Below are positions 29,505 through 38,954 of a stretch of 64,000 nucleotides of DNA, one piece after another. Every line of letters begins with the position of its first letter. Positions within the stretch are counted from its first letter, which is position 1. Both the position numbers and the translations under genes were made by a program. Source of the DNA: Nonlabens sp. (lineage in GTDB: Bacteria; Bacteroidota; Bacteroidia; Flavobacteriales; Flavobacteriaceae); contig JAHDIQ010000004.1 in NCBI GenBank assembly GCA_020630715.1, forward strand, positions 1 through 64,000, read 5' to 3'. Under the pieces are notes generated by a model. It did not search any database. It was not told the origin of the DNA and saw nothing but the letters and a program-made list of their open reading frames with translations.

Positions 29505-30188
29505 ATGAGGTTCAATCGTCTCACATTTATGTTAGTTCCTATGGCGATGCTGTTTCCCATTCTCTCAATGGCTCATGACGTCACCGCCGCAGATCAGGAA
29601 ATACTCAATAATGGTGGTTTGCTATCCTATATTCAGGTAGGTGCCACGCACATGTTAACAGGATATGACCATTTATTATTTCTAGCTGGTGTGGTTTTTT
29701 ACCTCAATAGCTTTAAGGATATTCTTAAATTTATCACCGTGTTTACCATAGGTCATTGCGTCACGTTGATAGGAGCAACCTATGCCGGAATCACCGCAAA
29801 TGAACATCTGGTGGATGCCGTTATTGCTTTAAGCGTACTGTATAAAGGTTTTGAAAATCTAGGTGGTTTTAAAAAGCTTCAGGTAACATCTCCTAATTTA
29901 TTAGGAATGGTATTTCTGTTTGGATTGATCCACGGTTTTGGTCTATCTACAAGACTACAATCCTTTGACATAGGTGCAGATTCATTCCTTGCAAAAATTC
30001 TTTGTTTTAATGTAGGTGTAGAATTAGGTCAGGTACTGGCTTTGATTCCTATAGTTTTTGTGATTACGCTTTCGCGAAAGCGTAAACAATTTCCAGCTTT
30101 TTACCAGGCCTTAAACTGGTATCTAGTACTAGCTGGTATAGGTTTGTTTGTCTATCAGATCTATGGATATTTTAACGGTCAACACTAA
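29505..30188 (+). CDS. HupE/UreJ-family membrane protein
   Basis: GATHMLTGYDHLLFLAGVVF, FTIGHCVTLIGA, GLIHGFGLSTRL. Confidence 0.85.
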   Translation: MRFNRLTFMLVPMAMLFPILSMAHDVTAADQEILNNGGLLSYIQVGATHMLTGYDHLLFLAGVVFYLNSFKDILKFITVFTIGHCVTLIGATYAGITANEHLVDAVIALSVLYKGFENLGGFKKLQVTSPNLLGMVFLFGLIHGFGLSTRLQSFDIGADSFLAKILCFNVGVELGQVLALIPIVFVITLSRKRKQFPAFYQALNWYLVLAGIGLFVYQIYGYFNGQH

Positions 30189-30237
30189 CAGATCATAAAT
30201 ACATGATTATTCTTATCAATGTTATTGAGGTTGGCTA

Positions 30238-31440
30238 TTAATCGTTTTTCTTTACGGTAAACGTAAATGTGCTGCCTTTTCCATAAATTGAGGAGACTTG
30301 AATTTCTCCTCCTAGACGTGATACTATATTTTTAACCGTCGCTAGTCCTATGCCGTTTCCTTGATTTCCATATCGATCAACCTCACCAAGTTTTTCATAG
30401 AGACCGAATATTCTATCGGTCAATTCGGCCTTGATACCTATACCATTATCTGCAATCTGGAACTTGTAAAAGTGTTGATCTTCATCTACTCTAATATGGA
30501 TGAGAATTTCTTCTTTATCGTTATACTTTATCGCATTTACCAGTAGGTTGTTCATTATTTGTAATAATGCTGGTTGATTAGCTTCTATAAAAGTTGTGTT
30601 GTTTTCTAGGGTTATAGATGCCTCAGAATGTACGTTACTTAATGATTGTATCTCATCAACGAGCCCTTTTGCTGTAAATCGGGAGGTTGTTACTGGAATA
30701 AATTCATCACTTTTATAGTATTCTAGAGTACCATTAATGTAGTCTTTCAATGCGTTTGAAGATTGCTGTAACATTTTAATATACCCTAAAGATTCACTTG
30801 ATAAATCAGGATTTTCTTGTTTTAGGAAATCGGTTAAAAGTAGGATGTTATTCACTGGTGATTTAAGGTCATGGGATACTAGTTCTGTGAATTTTTCTAA
30901 GTTTCTATTTTTTCTTTTAAGCTGTTCCTTGAGTAACTCTAATTCTTGATTTTTAAGAATTTGTTCTAGCAGTATTATGACTTGGTTTGCTAGGATTTTA
31001 AGGCTGCTTTTTTGGGATTCGTTAAGCTTTCTGGGTTTGGTATCGTAGACACAAATGGTACCTAATTTATATCCGTCTGGATTAATGAGAAGTGCACCGG
31101 CGTAGAATACGGCTCCTTGATCAGTAATTAGTGGATTATCGTGAAATCTAGGATCCTTACGGGCATCTTCAACGATCATTAAAGGTTCATCCTGGTTAAT
31201 TGCATGACCACAAAATGAGAGTTCACGTGGTGATTCATTAAACGGTATACCATGATGAGATTTTAGAAAATTACGATTCTTATCCAGTAGCGTGATTAAA
31301 GCAATAGGTGTTTCACAAATTTCTGAAATTATAGCGGTAAGCCCGTCAAAACGATCTTCTGGTAAGGTATCTAGTAGGCCGTAACTTTCTACGGCTTGTT
31401 GACGCTTATGTTCATTATCAGGAAATTCTGGTGAAATCAT
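30238..31440 (-). CDS. GAF-domain sensor histidine kinase
   Basis: FTELVSHDLKSPVNNILLL H-box, NNLLVNAIKYND, DNGIGI, GNGIGLATVKNIV. Confidence 0.93.
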   Translation of the reverse strand: MISPEFPDNEHKRQQAVESYGLLDTLPEDRFDGLTAIISEICETPIALITLLDKNRNFLKSHHGIPFNESPRELSFCGHAINQDEPLMIVEDARKDPRFHDNPLITDQGAVFYAGALLINPDGYKLGTICVYDTKPRKLNESQKSSLKILANQVIILLEQILKNQELELLKEQLKRKNRNLEKFTELVSHDLKSPVNNILLLTDFLKQENPDLSSESLGYIKMLQQSSNALKDYINGTLEYYKSDEFIPVTTSRFTAKGLVDEIQSLSNVHSEASITLENNTTFIEANQPALLQIMNNLLVNAIKYNDKEEILIHIRVDEDQHFYKFQIADNGIGIKAELTDRIFGLYEKLGEVDRYGNQGNGIGLATVKNIVSRLGGEIQVSSIYGKGSTFTFTVKKND

Positions 31441-31786
31441 TTATAGGGAATAATTGTTTACTATTAATATAGCCTAAATGTCGGAATTTTTTAACTTATG
31501 TTATGTTATGTTAATCTAAAGATTAAAAAAAAACTTATTGATCACTATTGATTCTTAAATCATGTAAAAATGGGTTAGTTAATTGATATTTCGTATTTGT
31601 TAGAATAATTCTTTATTTGGATAAGACGTATGGATGGGTAACAGTTCATGGATGATGTTTTTGACTAAATTAAAAGGCGAGATAGTAAGCAAGTAATCTG
31701 AATTATTTAAGTTTAAGTTCAAGTTGATTTTCGTTTTATTATTCATCTTGATTATACCTTTACTTTTTTTATCATTAAAAGCTTTC

Positions 31787-32374
31787 ATGAGCAAACTAGA
31801 AATCCCTATTACCGAGGTTGAAAATTTTATTTATTGTCTTGAGGTCGTTCCTGATGCAACGGTGGATCAAACGACAGAGATCGTGATCATTCTAGAAGAC
31901 ATGGTAGCACAACAAAACATTACCAGTATTTACAAAGCCTGCGATACGGTAGAAGGACTAGAAGATAGTATCAATCATTTGCTTTATGATGATCATAATT
32001 TTAAGGATTACGAGATTATTTATCTGGTGTTACCTGGAGAAGCAAATACTATTTTAATCAATGGTTATTACTACAGCATCCAGGAAATCGCCGAACTTTT
32101 TGAAGGGAAAATGGATGGAAAAGTGATCCATTTTGCTAATAAAAAAGTCCTAGATCTTACCGACGAGGAATCGCAATACTTCCTAGACGTTACTGGCGCT
32201 CGTGCTATTTCTGGTTATGGTGTGCCATCGCCACAATCTACTAGTACATACACGATAGATCGTGTGTTTTTCAGTCTGTTTTATGAGAATGATGATTTAA
32301 AAGAAGTCGTAGAGCGACTATTTTATAAGCAGTATCAATTGTGTAAGTTGATGGATTTTAGGTTGTATTATTAG
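31787..32374 (+). CDS. Hypothetical protein (possibly DUF6642-like)
   Basis: ORF reported from 31724; internal start MSKLEIPITEVENFIYCLEV looks more likely; family guess is weak. Confidence 0.5.
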   Translation: MSKLEIPITEVENFIYCLEVVPDATVDQTTEIVIILEDMVAQQNITSIYKACDTVEGLEDSINHLLYDDHNFKDYEIIYLVLPGEANTILINGYYYSIQEIAELFEGKMDGKVIHFANKKVLDLTDEESQYFLDVTGARAISGYGVPSPQSTSTYTIDRVFFSLFYENDDLKEVVERLFYKQYQLCKLMDFRLYY

Positions 32375-32437
32375 TGGATCGGCATCCACTGCAGTACTCT
32401 ATTTTAATTAGCTGCCAAATTAAATAGATCTAGGAAT

Positions 32438-32465
32438 AAAAAAAGCGCTCCGTCGCGGGAGGCTT
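32438..32465 (-). terminator. Putative terminator of the hipT-like gene
   Basis: Minus strand AAGCCTCC CGCGAC GGAGCGCTTTTTTT. Confidence 0.6.
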
Positions 32466-32550
32466 TGGAGAGCATAAGTGGAGTAGGAGCGAAAGAGTTC
32501 GAACTTTTTGAATGAGGATATTGAGGTGATTGTTTCACAATCAAATAGTT

Positions 32551-33498
32551 TTAAACATCAGCATTCAGTCTTTTATACCTTTCTTGTAAAATGTTGATGT
32601 AGTTAGTCTTCATTTCAGAGGATAAAAATGACGCCTGAATTAATTTGAAAGCTTTAGGACTATTTTTATTGAATCTTGAGAAAACGCCTTCAATTTGCTT
32701 TTTATTAAGTCCCAATTGGATACCAAATTCTTCGAAATTAGATTTAGTAATTTTTTTCTTTTTACCTAATAGACTTAACGCTAATTCCTCAGGATCCTCT
32801 GGATTTACTATAGTGACGTTAAGTAAATCATAAGCAGGAGATAATGCCCACCCATAATTCATTTTAATCATTGCGAAATTTTTAAGGTGCATATCATTAT
32901 TTCCAGTAATGAAGGAGAATACGGTAAGTTCAAAAAGGTATAACTTATCTAAAAGTGTGTTGCTGGTATATTTTCCTAGCGCTGTGCCAACACGTTCCAT
33001 CGAACTTTTGTATTTATCAAAAGCCTCAGTAATTTGAAACATATCAAGCATGTGTATTTTAGAACCATCGGGATTTCTATCGATACGTTTTGTTATGTAC
33101 GATAGTTCTCCTGATTTTAAACGTATTAAAGATGATGGAACAACATTAATTCCGTATGCTTGTGCTATTCGCATTGTTAGATGTTCGTTTTCTGGCATTT
33201 CAGCAAAGGCACTATTAGGTGGTTTAAATATATAATTTCCACCTAAAGCTCCTACCACAGTAAGTCTATGTTTTCTATCTTCTTGTTTATCATTAAATAG
33301 ACTCATAGATAACTTAGGTTGTACTCCTGGCACGGATATGCTTCTTAATACGACGTCCTTTGCGAGTTTATGCATTTCATCTAAAGAGTAGTTAAGTTCG
33401 GGAACTTCTTCAGTACCAAAAAAATCTAAAGCACAGAGCTTATGAAAATCGTTTCCTTGACCTATTTCCTTATAGCAATAGAGACAGTTATTCATCAT
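32551..33498 (-). CDS. HipA/HipT-like Ser/Thr kinase with N-terminal CxxC...HxxC motif
   Basis: VGALGGNYIFKPPN, ITGNNDMHLKNFAMI, LSPAYDLLNV; N-term CLYCYKEIGQGNDFHKLC. Confidence 0.9.
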   Translation of the reverse strand: MMNNCLYCYKEIGQGNDFHKLCALDFFGTEEVPELNYSLDEMHKLAKDVVLRSISVPGVQPKLSMSLFNDKQEDRKHRLTVVGALGGNYIFKPPNSAFAEMPENEHLTMRIAQAYGINVVPSSLIRLKSGELSYITKRIDRNPDGSKIHMLDMFQITEAFDKYKSSMERVGTALGKYTSNTLLDKLYLFELTVFSFITGNNDMHLKNFAMIKMNYGWALSPAYDLLNVTIVNPEDPEELALSLLGKKKKITKSNFEEFGIQLGLNKKQIEGVFSRFNKNSPKAFKLIQASFLSSEMKTNYINILQERYKRLNADV

Positions 33499-33823
33499 CT
33501 TGATTCATTATAGATTCTACGCTCACGGCTCCAATACAGTTTTTACAACAAGCTAATAATAAACCCATTCTGTCATTAGGATTAATTTTCCAATTTTTAG
33601 TTGCTATATCTAGTAACCAACCTTCTGGGATAAGACCTTCAAAAAATGGGAATAGCCTATTTTCTTTATACAATGTATCATTAACAGGCATACTAAATGT
33701 TATAAAGGATTCAGGATAATTGGCTATATAGTCTTCGTTATATTGATAGGTATAATATCCATCATCTGTTTCTGTTAGTATTCCTGCAAGAATAGTGTTA
33801 TAAAAAATTTTAGCCTGTCTCAT
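33488..33823 (-). CDS. HipS/HipA N-terminal-subdomain protein
   Basis: AGILTETDDGYYTYQYNEDYIANYP...FPFFEGLIPEGWLLDIATKNW. Confidence 0.9.
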   Translation of the reverse strand: MRQAKIFYNTILAGILTETDDGYYTYQYNEDYIANYPESFITFSMPVNDTLYKENRLFPFFEGLIPEGWLLDIATKNWKINPNDRMGLLLACCKNCIGAVSVESIMNQDDE

Positions 33824-33829
33824 TTATTA

Positions 33830-34030
33830 TCATTTGTTTATAATGGGAGCTGCAATAAGTTGATGTCCAAACATTTTTAAAACTAGGTTTACTTTCTCCA
33901 TATTTAGATTGGTTTTTCCTTGTTCAATTTTTCTAACTACTGTTAATGCGACACCAGTGCGTTCAGCAAATTCTTCCTGCGTTAAGCCTACGGCTTTCCT
34001 TTTAGTTTTGACTAATTGTGCTAAATTCAT
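33830..34030 (-). CDS. HipB-like XRE-family HTH regulator
   Basis: MNLAQLVKTKRKAVGLTQEEFAERTGVALTVVRKIEQGKTNLNMEKVNLVL; start moved from 34081. Confidence 0.9.
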   Translation of the reverse strand: MNLAQLVKTKRKAVGLTQEEFAERTGVALTVVRKIEQGKTNLNMEKVNLVLKMFGHQLIAAPIINK

Positions 34031-34133
34031 TTTATATGTATTTAGATATAAATATCTTACAAAGATAGCAATTATATGCAATTAAATATAATATAAAGTT
34101 ATTTTCACTTTTTATATGTTTAAAGATATAAAT
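34031..34133. promoter_or_regulatory. Duplicated palindromic operator-like sites upstream of hipB-like gene
   Basis: TTTATATgtatttagATATAAAT at 34031-34053 and TTTATATgtttaaagATATAAAT at 34111-34133 (20/23 identical). Confidence 0.65.
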
Positions 34134-34151
34134 TGTATTTAGAGCAAAAAT

Positions 34152-34186
34152 AAAACCCTTATAATCTATTGATTAAAAGGGTTTTT
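34152..34186 (-). terminator. Terminator of ssrA
   Basis: AAAACCCTT/AAGGGTTTT stem directly after the tmRNA 3' CCA. Confidence 0.85.
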
Positions 34187-34187
34187 G

Positions 34188-34583
34188 TGGAGTCGGAGAG
34201 ATTCGAACTCTCGTCCAAACGAGCGACTCAATCGCTTTCTACATGTTTAGTTTCTAATTAATTTCAGTCGTTGCACCGGTCAGAAACTACCAAAACAACG
34301 CTTGTCTTTACTTAAATTTCTCCTCAACATCAAAGCCCTATTGAGGATAGATTTACTTTTACGAAATCTCATAATCAGTCGCCGTAAATCAAGGCTTCTG
34401 AGAGATTTCCTGCTTGTCTACCTAGTAGACCGAGGCATTATCCTACTGTAATTCAGATTATGCAGCTAGGGCGTAGTTATTCTCGCCGTTTAAAAAAGTT
34501 GAAAAATGAGATTTAAGAGCTGTTTCCCAGCGCTCTACATGCTTACTATTAACTCGGTCTCGCTGTCAATACCAGTCGACCCC
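34188..34583 (-). ncRNA. ssrA: tmRNA (tag reading frame GENNYALAA)
   Basis: Minus-strand 5' GGGGTCGACTGGTATTGACAGCG; tag GGCGAGAATAACTACGCCCTAGCTGCATAA at about 34458-34487; 3' GAGAGTTCGAATCTCTCCGACTCCA. Confidence 0.95.
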
Positions 34584-34667
34584 AATTGTTGCGCTATCGC
34601 GCAAGTCCTAAATAAGTTGATTTAAATTCCAAATTCCAAACTTTAAACCTTAAACTTATCCAGACTG

Positions 34668-34675
34668 CAAATATA
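34668..34675 (-). promoter_or_regulatory. Bacteroidota -7 element (TAnnTTTG), candidate ssrA promoter
   Basis: TATATTTG on the minus strand about 85 nt upstream of the mature tmRNA 5' end; no clear -33 box. Confidence 0.4.
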
Positions 34676-34742
34676 ACAATCTTAATAACCGTAAATCCTA
34701 AAAGAATTGTCAAAAGATCATGCGCAACAAACATGCCAGCTC

Positions 34743-35645
34743 TTAATCATCTTCTCTAATCTGTGCCAGTAAATCTGGAGAAAGATTCCTGTTTTTATTT
34801 CGGCTTAAATAGTGTTTTAAAACACCGCCACGTACTTTATTTACATCAAATTCTATAATGAACGCATTTTCATCTATCGCGTCAATTAACTTTAAGGTTT
34901 TATTGATGTCTATACGGTTAATAATCACTTGAATGATTTGTAGATTTTCTGCTTTACCGCTACCGCCATATCCATGCGCATTATTAATAACCGTAATTCC
35001 AGCACCTATTTCTAGTTTGATCGCACGCTGTAAGGCTTCAGATTTTTTTGAGGTGATGTTCAATCCTATAAAGTTTTCAAAACCTTGGATAAAAATATCA
35101 ATCACTTTTGCAGTAACTAGATAGGCTAGTATAGAGTAGAGCGCAATTTCTATACTTAATAGATAAGCCGTAACGGCAAATAACAACACATTAAATGCCA
35201 TAATCGTTTTACCGATACTTATTCCGTATTTATTCATTAAGAATAATCCTAGTAACTCACTTCCGTCTAGCACTGCACCGTTGCGTATGGTGATCCCAAT
35301 TCCAGATCCTAAAAACATACCGCCAAAAATCGAAATCAGCAATTTATCCTCAGTAATCGTAGGAAAACTTTCCAGACTTATGGATAGTGCCAGTAGTGAT
35401 ATCGCTAGAATAGATTTAATCACGATACGGCGTGATACCGTATATACACCTAACACTAAAAATGGGACACTAATTAGGATAAGCAATATAGAAATATCTA
35501 AATCGATCTGCTGACTTGCTAAAATAGCAATACCAGTAACACCACCATCTAGAAATTGATTAGGTAATAAAAACGCTTTAAGACCTATACTGGCCAGTAA
35601 AATACCCAAAGCAATCTGTCCATATTCCTTAATTAGAGACCTCAT
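34743..35645 (-). CDS. YitT-family (DUF161/DUF2179) membrane protein
   Basis: LPNQFLDGGVTGIAIL...GAVLDGSELLGLFL; C-term DUF2179-like; start moved to MRSLIKEYGQ. Confidence 0.88.
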   Translation of the reverse strand: MRSLIKEYGQIALGILLASIGLKAFLLPNQFLDGGVTGIAILASQQIDLDISILLILISVPFLVLGVYTVSRRIVIKSILAISLLALSISLESFPTITEDKLLISIFGGMFLGSGIGITIRNGAVLDGSELLGLFLMNKYGISIGKTIMAFNVLLFAVTAYLLSIEIALYSILAYLVTAKVIDIFIQGFENFIGLNITSKKSEALQRAIKLEIGAGITVINNAHGYGGSGKAENLQIIQVIINRIDINKTLKLIDAIDENAFIIEFDVNKVRGGVLKHYLSRNKNRNLSPDLLAQIREDD

Positions 35646-35710
35646 GTATTTTTTCTTTAAAGTTAAATCAAATATGAAGACACAAAACAAAAACAGAATA
35701 ATACTTCACA

Positions 35711-35745
35711 AAAAAAGCCGAAACGCAATACAGCGATTCGGCTTT
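35711..35745 (-). terminator. Rho-independent terminator
   Basis: AAAGCCGAA/TTCGGCTTT stem with T-run on the minus strand. Confidence 0.85.
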
Positions 35746-35766
35746 AAGAAATTGAGATGAATCTAC

Positions 35767-36174
35767 TTACTTTACAATCAGTAGATTGTCTGTAGCGGTA
35801 GGATTCATAGGGCAAAAGTATACATACTCACCGGCGGTAAGTGTGGTAGCTTTAGACTTTTCTGTAGTTCCAGTTGTAACAACTTTAGTCACATAGGCTG
35901 TTTTGATATGGTTTTCTGGCTTAGAAATGTCTTGACCTTTTTTTACAAGTACAAAACCTACATCGTGACCTACGTTATTATTTGCGACGGCAAACTCATA
36001 AGTTCCTGCATCTACGGTTATTTGTTTTTGTACAAATTCACCTTTTACTTGTTCTAATGAGATGGTTTTTACGGTGCTGTCCATAATCTTGTCTTTTTTC
36101 ATCATGCTGTCTTGAGCCTGAACGCTAAAGGTGAATAAAATGGCTGCGGTTAAAAATGCGATTACGTTTTTCAT
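35767..36174 (-). CDS. Secreted cupredoxin-like protein
   Basis: Signal peptide ...FTFSVQAQ; VGHDVGFVLVKKG...TAGEYVYFCPMNP (His/Cys/Met copper-type motif). Confidence 0.75.
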   Translation of the reverse strand: MKNVIAFLTAAILFTFSVQAQDSMMKKDKIMDSTVKTISLEQVKGEFVQKQITVDAGTYEFAVANNNVGHDVGFVLVKKGQDISKPENHIKTAYVTKVVTTGTTEKSKATTLTAGEYVYFCPMNPTATDNLLIVK

Positions 36175-36467
36175 GTTTTGTTTTTTAGTGCCTATTTAAA
36201 AGGCGTTGTTATTAATTACATGGCAAATATGCGACGCTATCATACCTTCAATTTATGGGTTCTTTCCCGATGAATGTTATTTAATTCCTGATCTTAATAA
36301 AACACTGTTTCTCTTGCTTTAGGTACTTAGGCAGGTTACATGAAGTTTAGTAAAATAAAACAGCACAAGAAGCTTCATGAGATATATGTAGAACTCTATT
36401 TAAAACCAATGATTTTTTTGAATTTAGCTTTCGCGAAAGCGAGATAATACAAAAATAATAGTGAAAA

Positions 36468-38738
36468 TTACCTTTTTAGAGTAAAATGGCCATTGTGCAC
36501 CTCGCCATTAGAACGAATTACTTTAAACCAGTAATCAGATGATGGTACAGGAATTCCATTTAGAGTTCCATCCCAACCTACATCATCATGTGCAAGCTGT
36601 TTTAGTAATCTACCATACCTGTCATAGATGTAGATTTTGATATCTTGCTCTCTTTTAGAATTAAAAATTTGCCAGAAATCATTAAAACCATCACCGTTAG
36701 GAGTAAAAAAATTATTGTAGTACAATAAAAATAATGGATCACTAGTAACCTCTTGTAAACAATCTACGTCTCTTACATAAACTGTATAATCTCCTAAAGG
36801 TAAATCATTGAAAGTGGAAGAGTTTTGATAAATGACTTGATCTAGTGAATATTCATAATTACCGTCACCTTCTGTAATAATTTCAATAGAGTTGAGGTCT
36901 CTAGTCCAGTCATTTACAATGATTTCTTTTATAATGGGTGGATCTGGTATGGTTACCTCGATAACCGTTTGTGCTTCACAGGTAAAATTACCAAAGTCTT
37001 TTACCACAAATAGGGTGTAGTTACCTGGAGAACTTACCGTAATACTTTGGGTATTCTCGCCAGTAGACCACTCATAACTCAAAAATCCATCAGGTGCATT
37101 AATTGTTAGGTTTTCATTATTACATATACTTTGTTCCGTGTCAATATCAATGTCAATGAACTCTGGAGTTATTATTTCAAATTTTTGAATATCATAGCAG
37201 GTTAGGTTTTTCGAATTTTCCACTCTGACCCAAACTTCCTGAGATCCTATTACTGGAATGTACTCAATAACTTCATTGTCCTTCTTTAATGCATCGTCTT
37301 CTGTAAAATAGTAAGAGACACTAAATATTGAAGGATCTAATCCCGCTAGTATCTCGTCATTTTTATTTACAAAGAATAATGGTGTATCTGCGTTACAATT
37401 GTATATGTTTTCTGGTGCTGGAATCACCGGTGTATCATATATGATTAACTCTTTAGAGTCTGTAAAGGTGAGAACATTATTCATGTCATAAGCTTCCACG
37501 GTTACTTGATATGTTCCAGGAAGTGCATAATTGTGCAACACGTTTTCACCATTTGCGGTATTTCCATCACCTAAATCCCATTGATAGGTAGCACCTATTA
37601 AAGAAGTGTTATAGTTTAACTCTGTAGCTTCTCCTTCACAAATGTTAATAAATGATATACCTTCTGGATATTTAGATAATAAAAAAGTGGGTAAATCTAA
37701 AAGCATGTTAGTGCTTAGATTTATAAATGCAGGGTTATAATTACAACCAGCACCTAATATATTAGGGTTCTCGATTGCAGGCATTGAAGTTTCTCCTCTA
37801 CGCGAAACAAATATTTTACCATCAGGTCCACGTTTTAGGTATGCGTAGTTTGAAGAACCAGTAACAATTGTATTTCTAGCTGGAATATTTTGTGGATCAG
37901 ATATGTCGTATTGTTGAATACCATCACCATTATAGGTGGTGTATAAAATATTATTGTTTGAAGAGAATTCAACAGCAGTAAAGGGTCCTAGACCGTCGGT
38001 TTGGTCTGTTTCTTCCTCTTCATATAATAATTCTAACTTACCCGTTAAATCGTCAAATTCTAGTAGGAATAACTTCCTAAATGTAGGAAATCCTGCTGCA
38101 ATTAATTTGTTATTAGGAGAAATCTCCATTACTCCAAAATTTATGCTGTTAACATCAAAGAAATTCACGCCAGCTGTTGATGAAACTGGAGTAGTAGAGA
38201 TGCCATTAGGAGTTATAAGGTATGATAGCCATTGTCCTTCTCTTAAACATATAAGCCATGAATCCCTGCCATTTGCATGTCTTGCAACAACCATATGTTG
38301 AGTAACATTGTTATTTAGTAACGTATGAATATTATCAGGATCTAATCCACCCAAACCATTATCCATGGTCATGTCTACTATGTTATAACTTAATCTTTTT
38401 CTTAAACCGTCTTGTATGCTTACAAATACATAAAAGCGGTTTTCATTTCCTGGATCTCTGGCGATTGCTGCCTGTGATTCCCAAAATGCATACTCTTGAG
38501 TGGCTGCATTTTCTAAATTTTGATGATTCCTGTTTTTAAAAATTCTTCCGTCAGAATAGAACATTAAATTTCCATCATCGTCATTTGCACAAATGATATT
38601 ATCAGGACCTTCGATTTGACCAAAGAATATAACACGTTCGATAGTGTTATTACCTATTTCGACATAATTAGTACCATCATATTCCATTCCAGCCTTCTGG
38701 CCAAAATACCAAATATTCCGTTCTTTCTGGGCCGTCAA
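36468..38738 (-). CDS. PKD-containing protein with gliding-motility-associated C-terminal domain (T9SS type B)
   Basis: YQWDLGDGNTANGENVLHNYALPGTYQVTVEA (PKD); FFTPNGDGFNDFWQI...IYDRYGRLLKQL (CTD). Called start TTG is probably too short. Confidence 0.9.
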   Translation of the reverse strand: MTAQKERNIWYFGQKAGMEYDGTNYVEIGNNTIERVIFFGQIEGPDNIICANDDDGNLMFYSDGRIFKNRNHQNLENAATQEYAFWESQAAIARDPGNENRFYVFVSIQDGLRKRLSYNIVDMTMDNGLGGLDPDNIHTLLNNNVTQHMVVARHANGRDSWLICLREGQWLSYLITPNGISTTPVSSTAGVNFFDVNSINFGVMEISPNNKLIAAGFPTFRKLFLLEFDDLTGKLELLYEEEETDQTDGLGPFTAVEFSSNNNILYTTYNGDGIQQYDISDPQNIPARNTIVTGSSNYAYLKRGPDGKIFVSRRGETSMPAIENPNILGAGCNYNPAFINLSTNMLLDLPTFLLSKYPEGISFINICEGEATELNYNTSLIGATYQWDLGDGNTANGENVLHNYALPGTYQVTVEAYDMNNVLTFTDSKELIIYDTPVIPAPENIYNCNADTPLFFVNKNDEILAGLDPSIFSVSYYFTEDDALKKDNEVIEYIPVIGSQEVWVRVENSKNLTCYDIQKFEIITPEFIDIDIDTEQSICNNENLTINAPDGFLSYEWSTGENTQSITVSSPGNYTLFVVKDFGNFTCEAQTVIEVTIPDPPIIKEIIVNDWTRDLNSIEIITEGDGNYEYSLDQVIYQNSSTFNDLPLGDYTVYVRDVDCLQEVTSDPLFLLYYNNFFTPNGDGFNDFWQIFNSKREQDIKIYIYDRYGRLLKQLAHDDVGWDGTLNGIPVPSSDYWFKVIRSNGEVHNGHFTLKR

Positions 38739-38954
38739 TAAGAGGCAGAAAAAGAGGAATGGTAAAATCAGCCTGGTATGTGAAAACTTTAGTTTAATAA
38801 TGTCACCTATTTACGATATGAACAAATATAGGTGTCAAATCATAAAAAACGTTTAAAACGTTCTTAATGTAATTCCTTTGGGTATGCCATATCTATTGGG
38901 ATTACAACAGTATAGAATTTACTTTTCCTTATCTTGCTCGCTTAAATAAGGAAT

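Noticed and set aside
34188-34583. Region first considered an empty AT-rich gap because the ORF track shows nothing
   Set aside because: It is a complete tmRNA gene with tag GENNYALAA, so not a novel element.
37936-38301. 121 aa plus-strand ORF
   Set aside because: Antisense to the PKD/gliding-CTD protein; shadow ORF.
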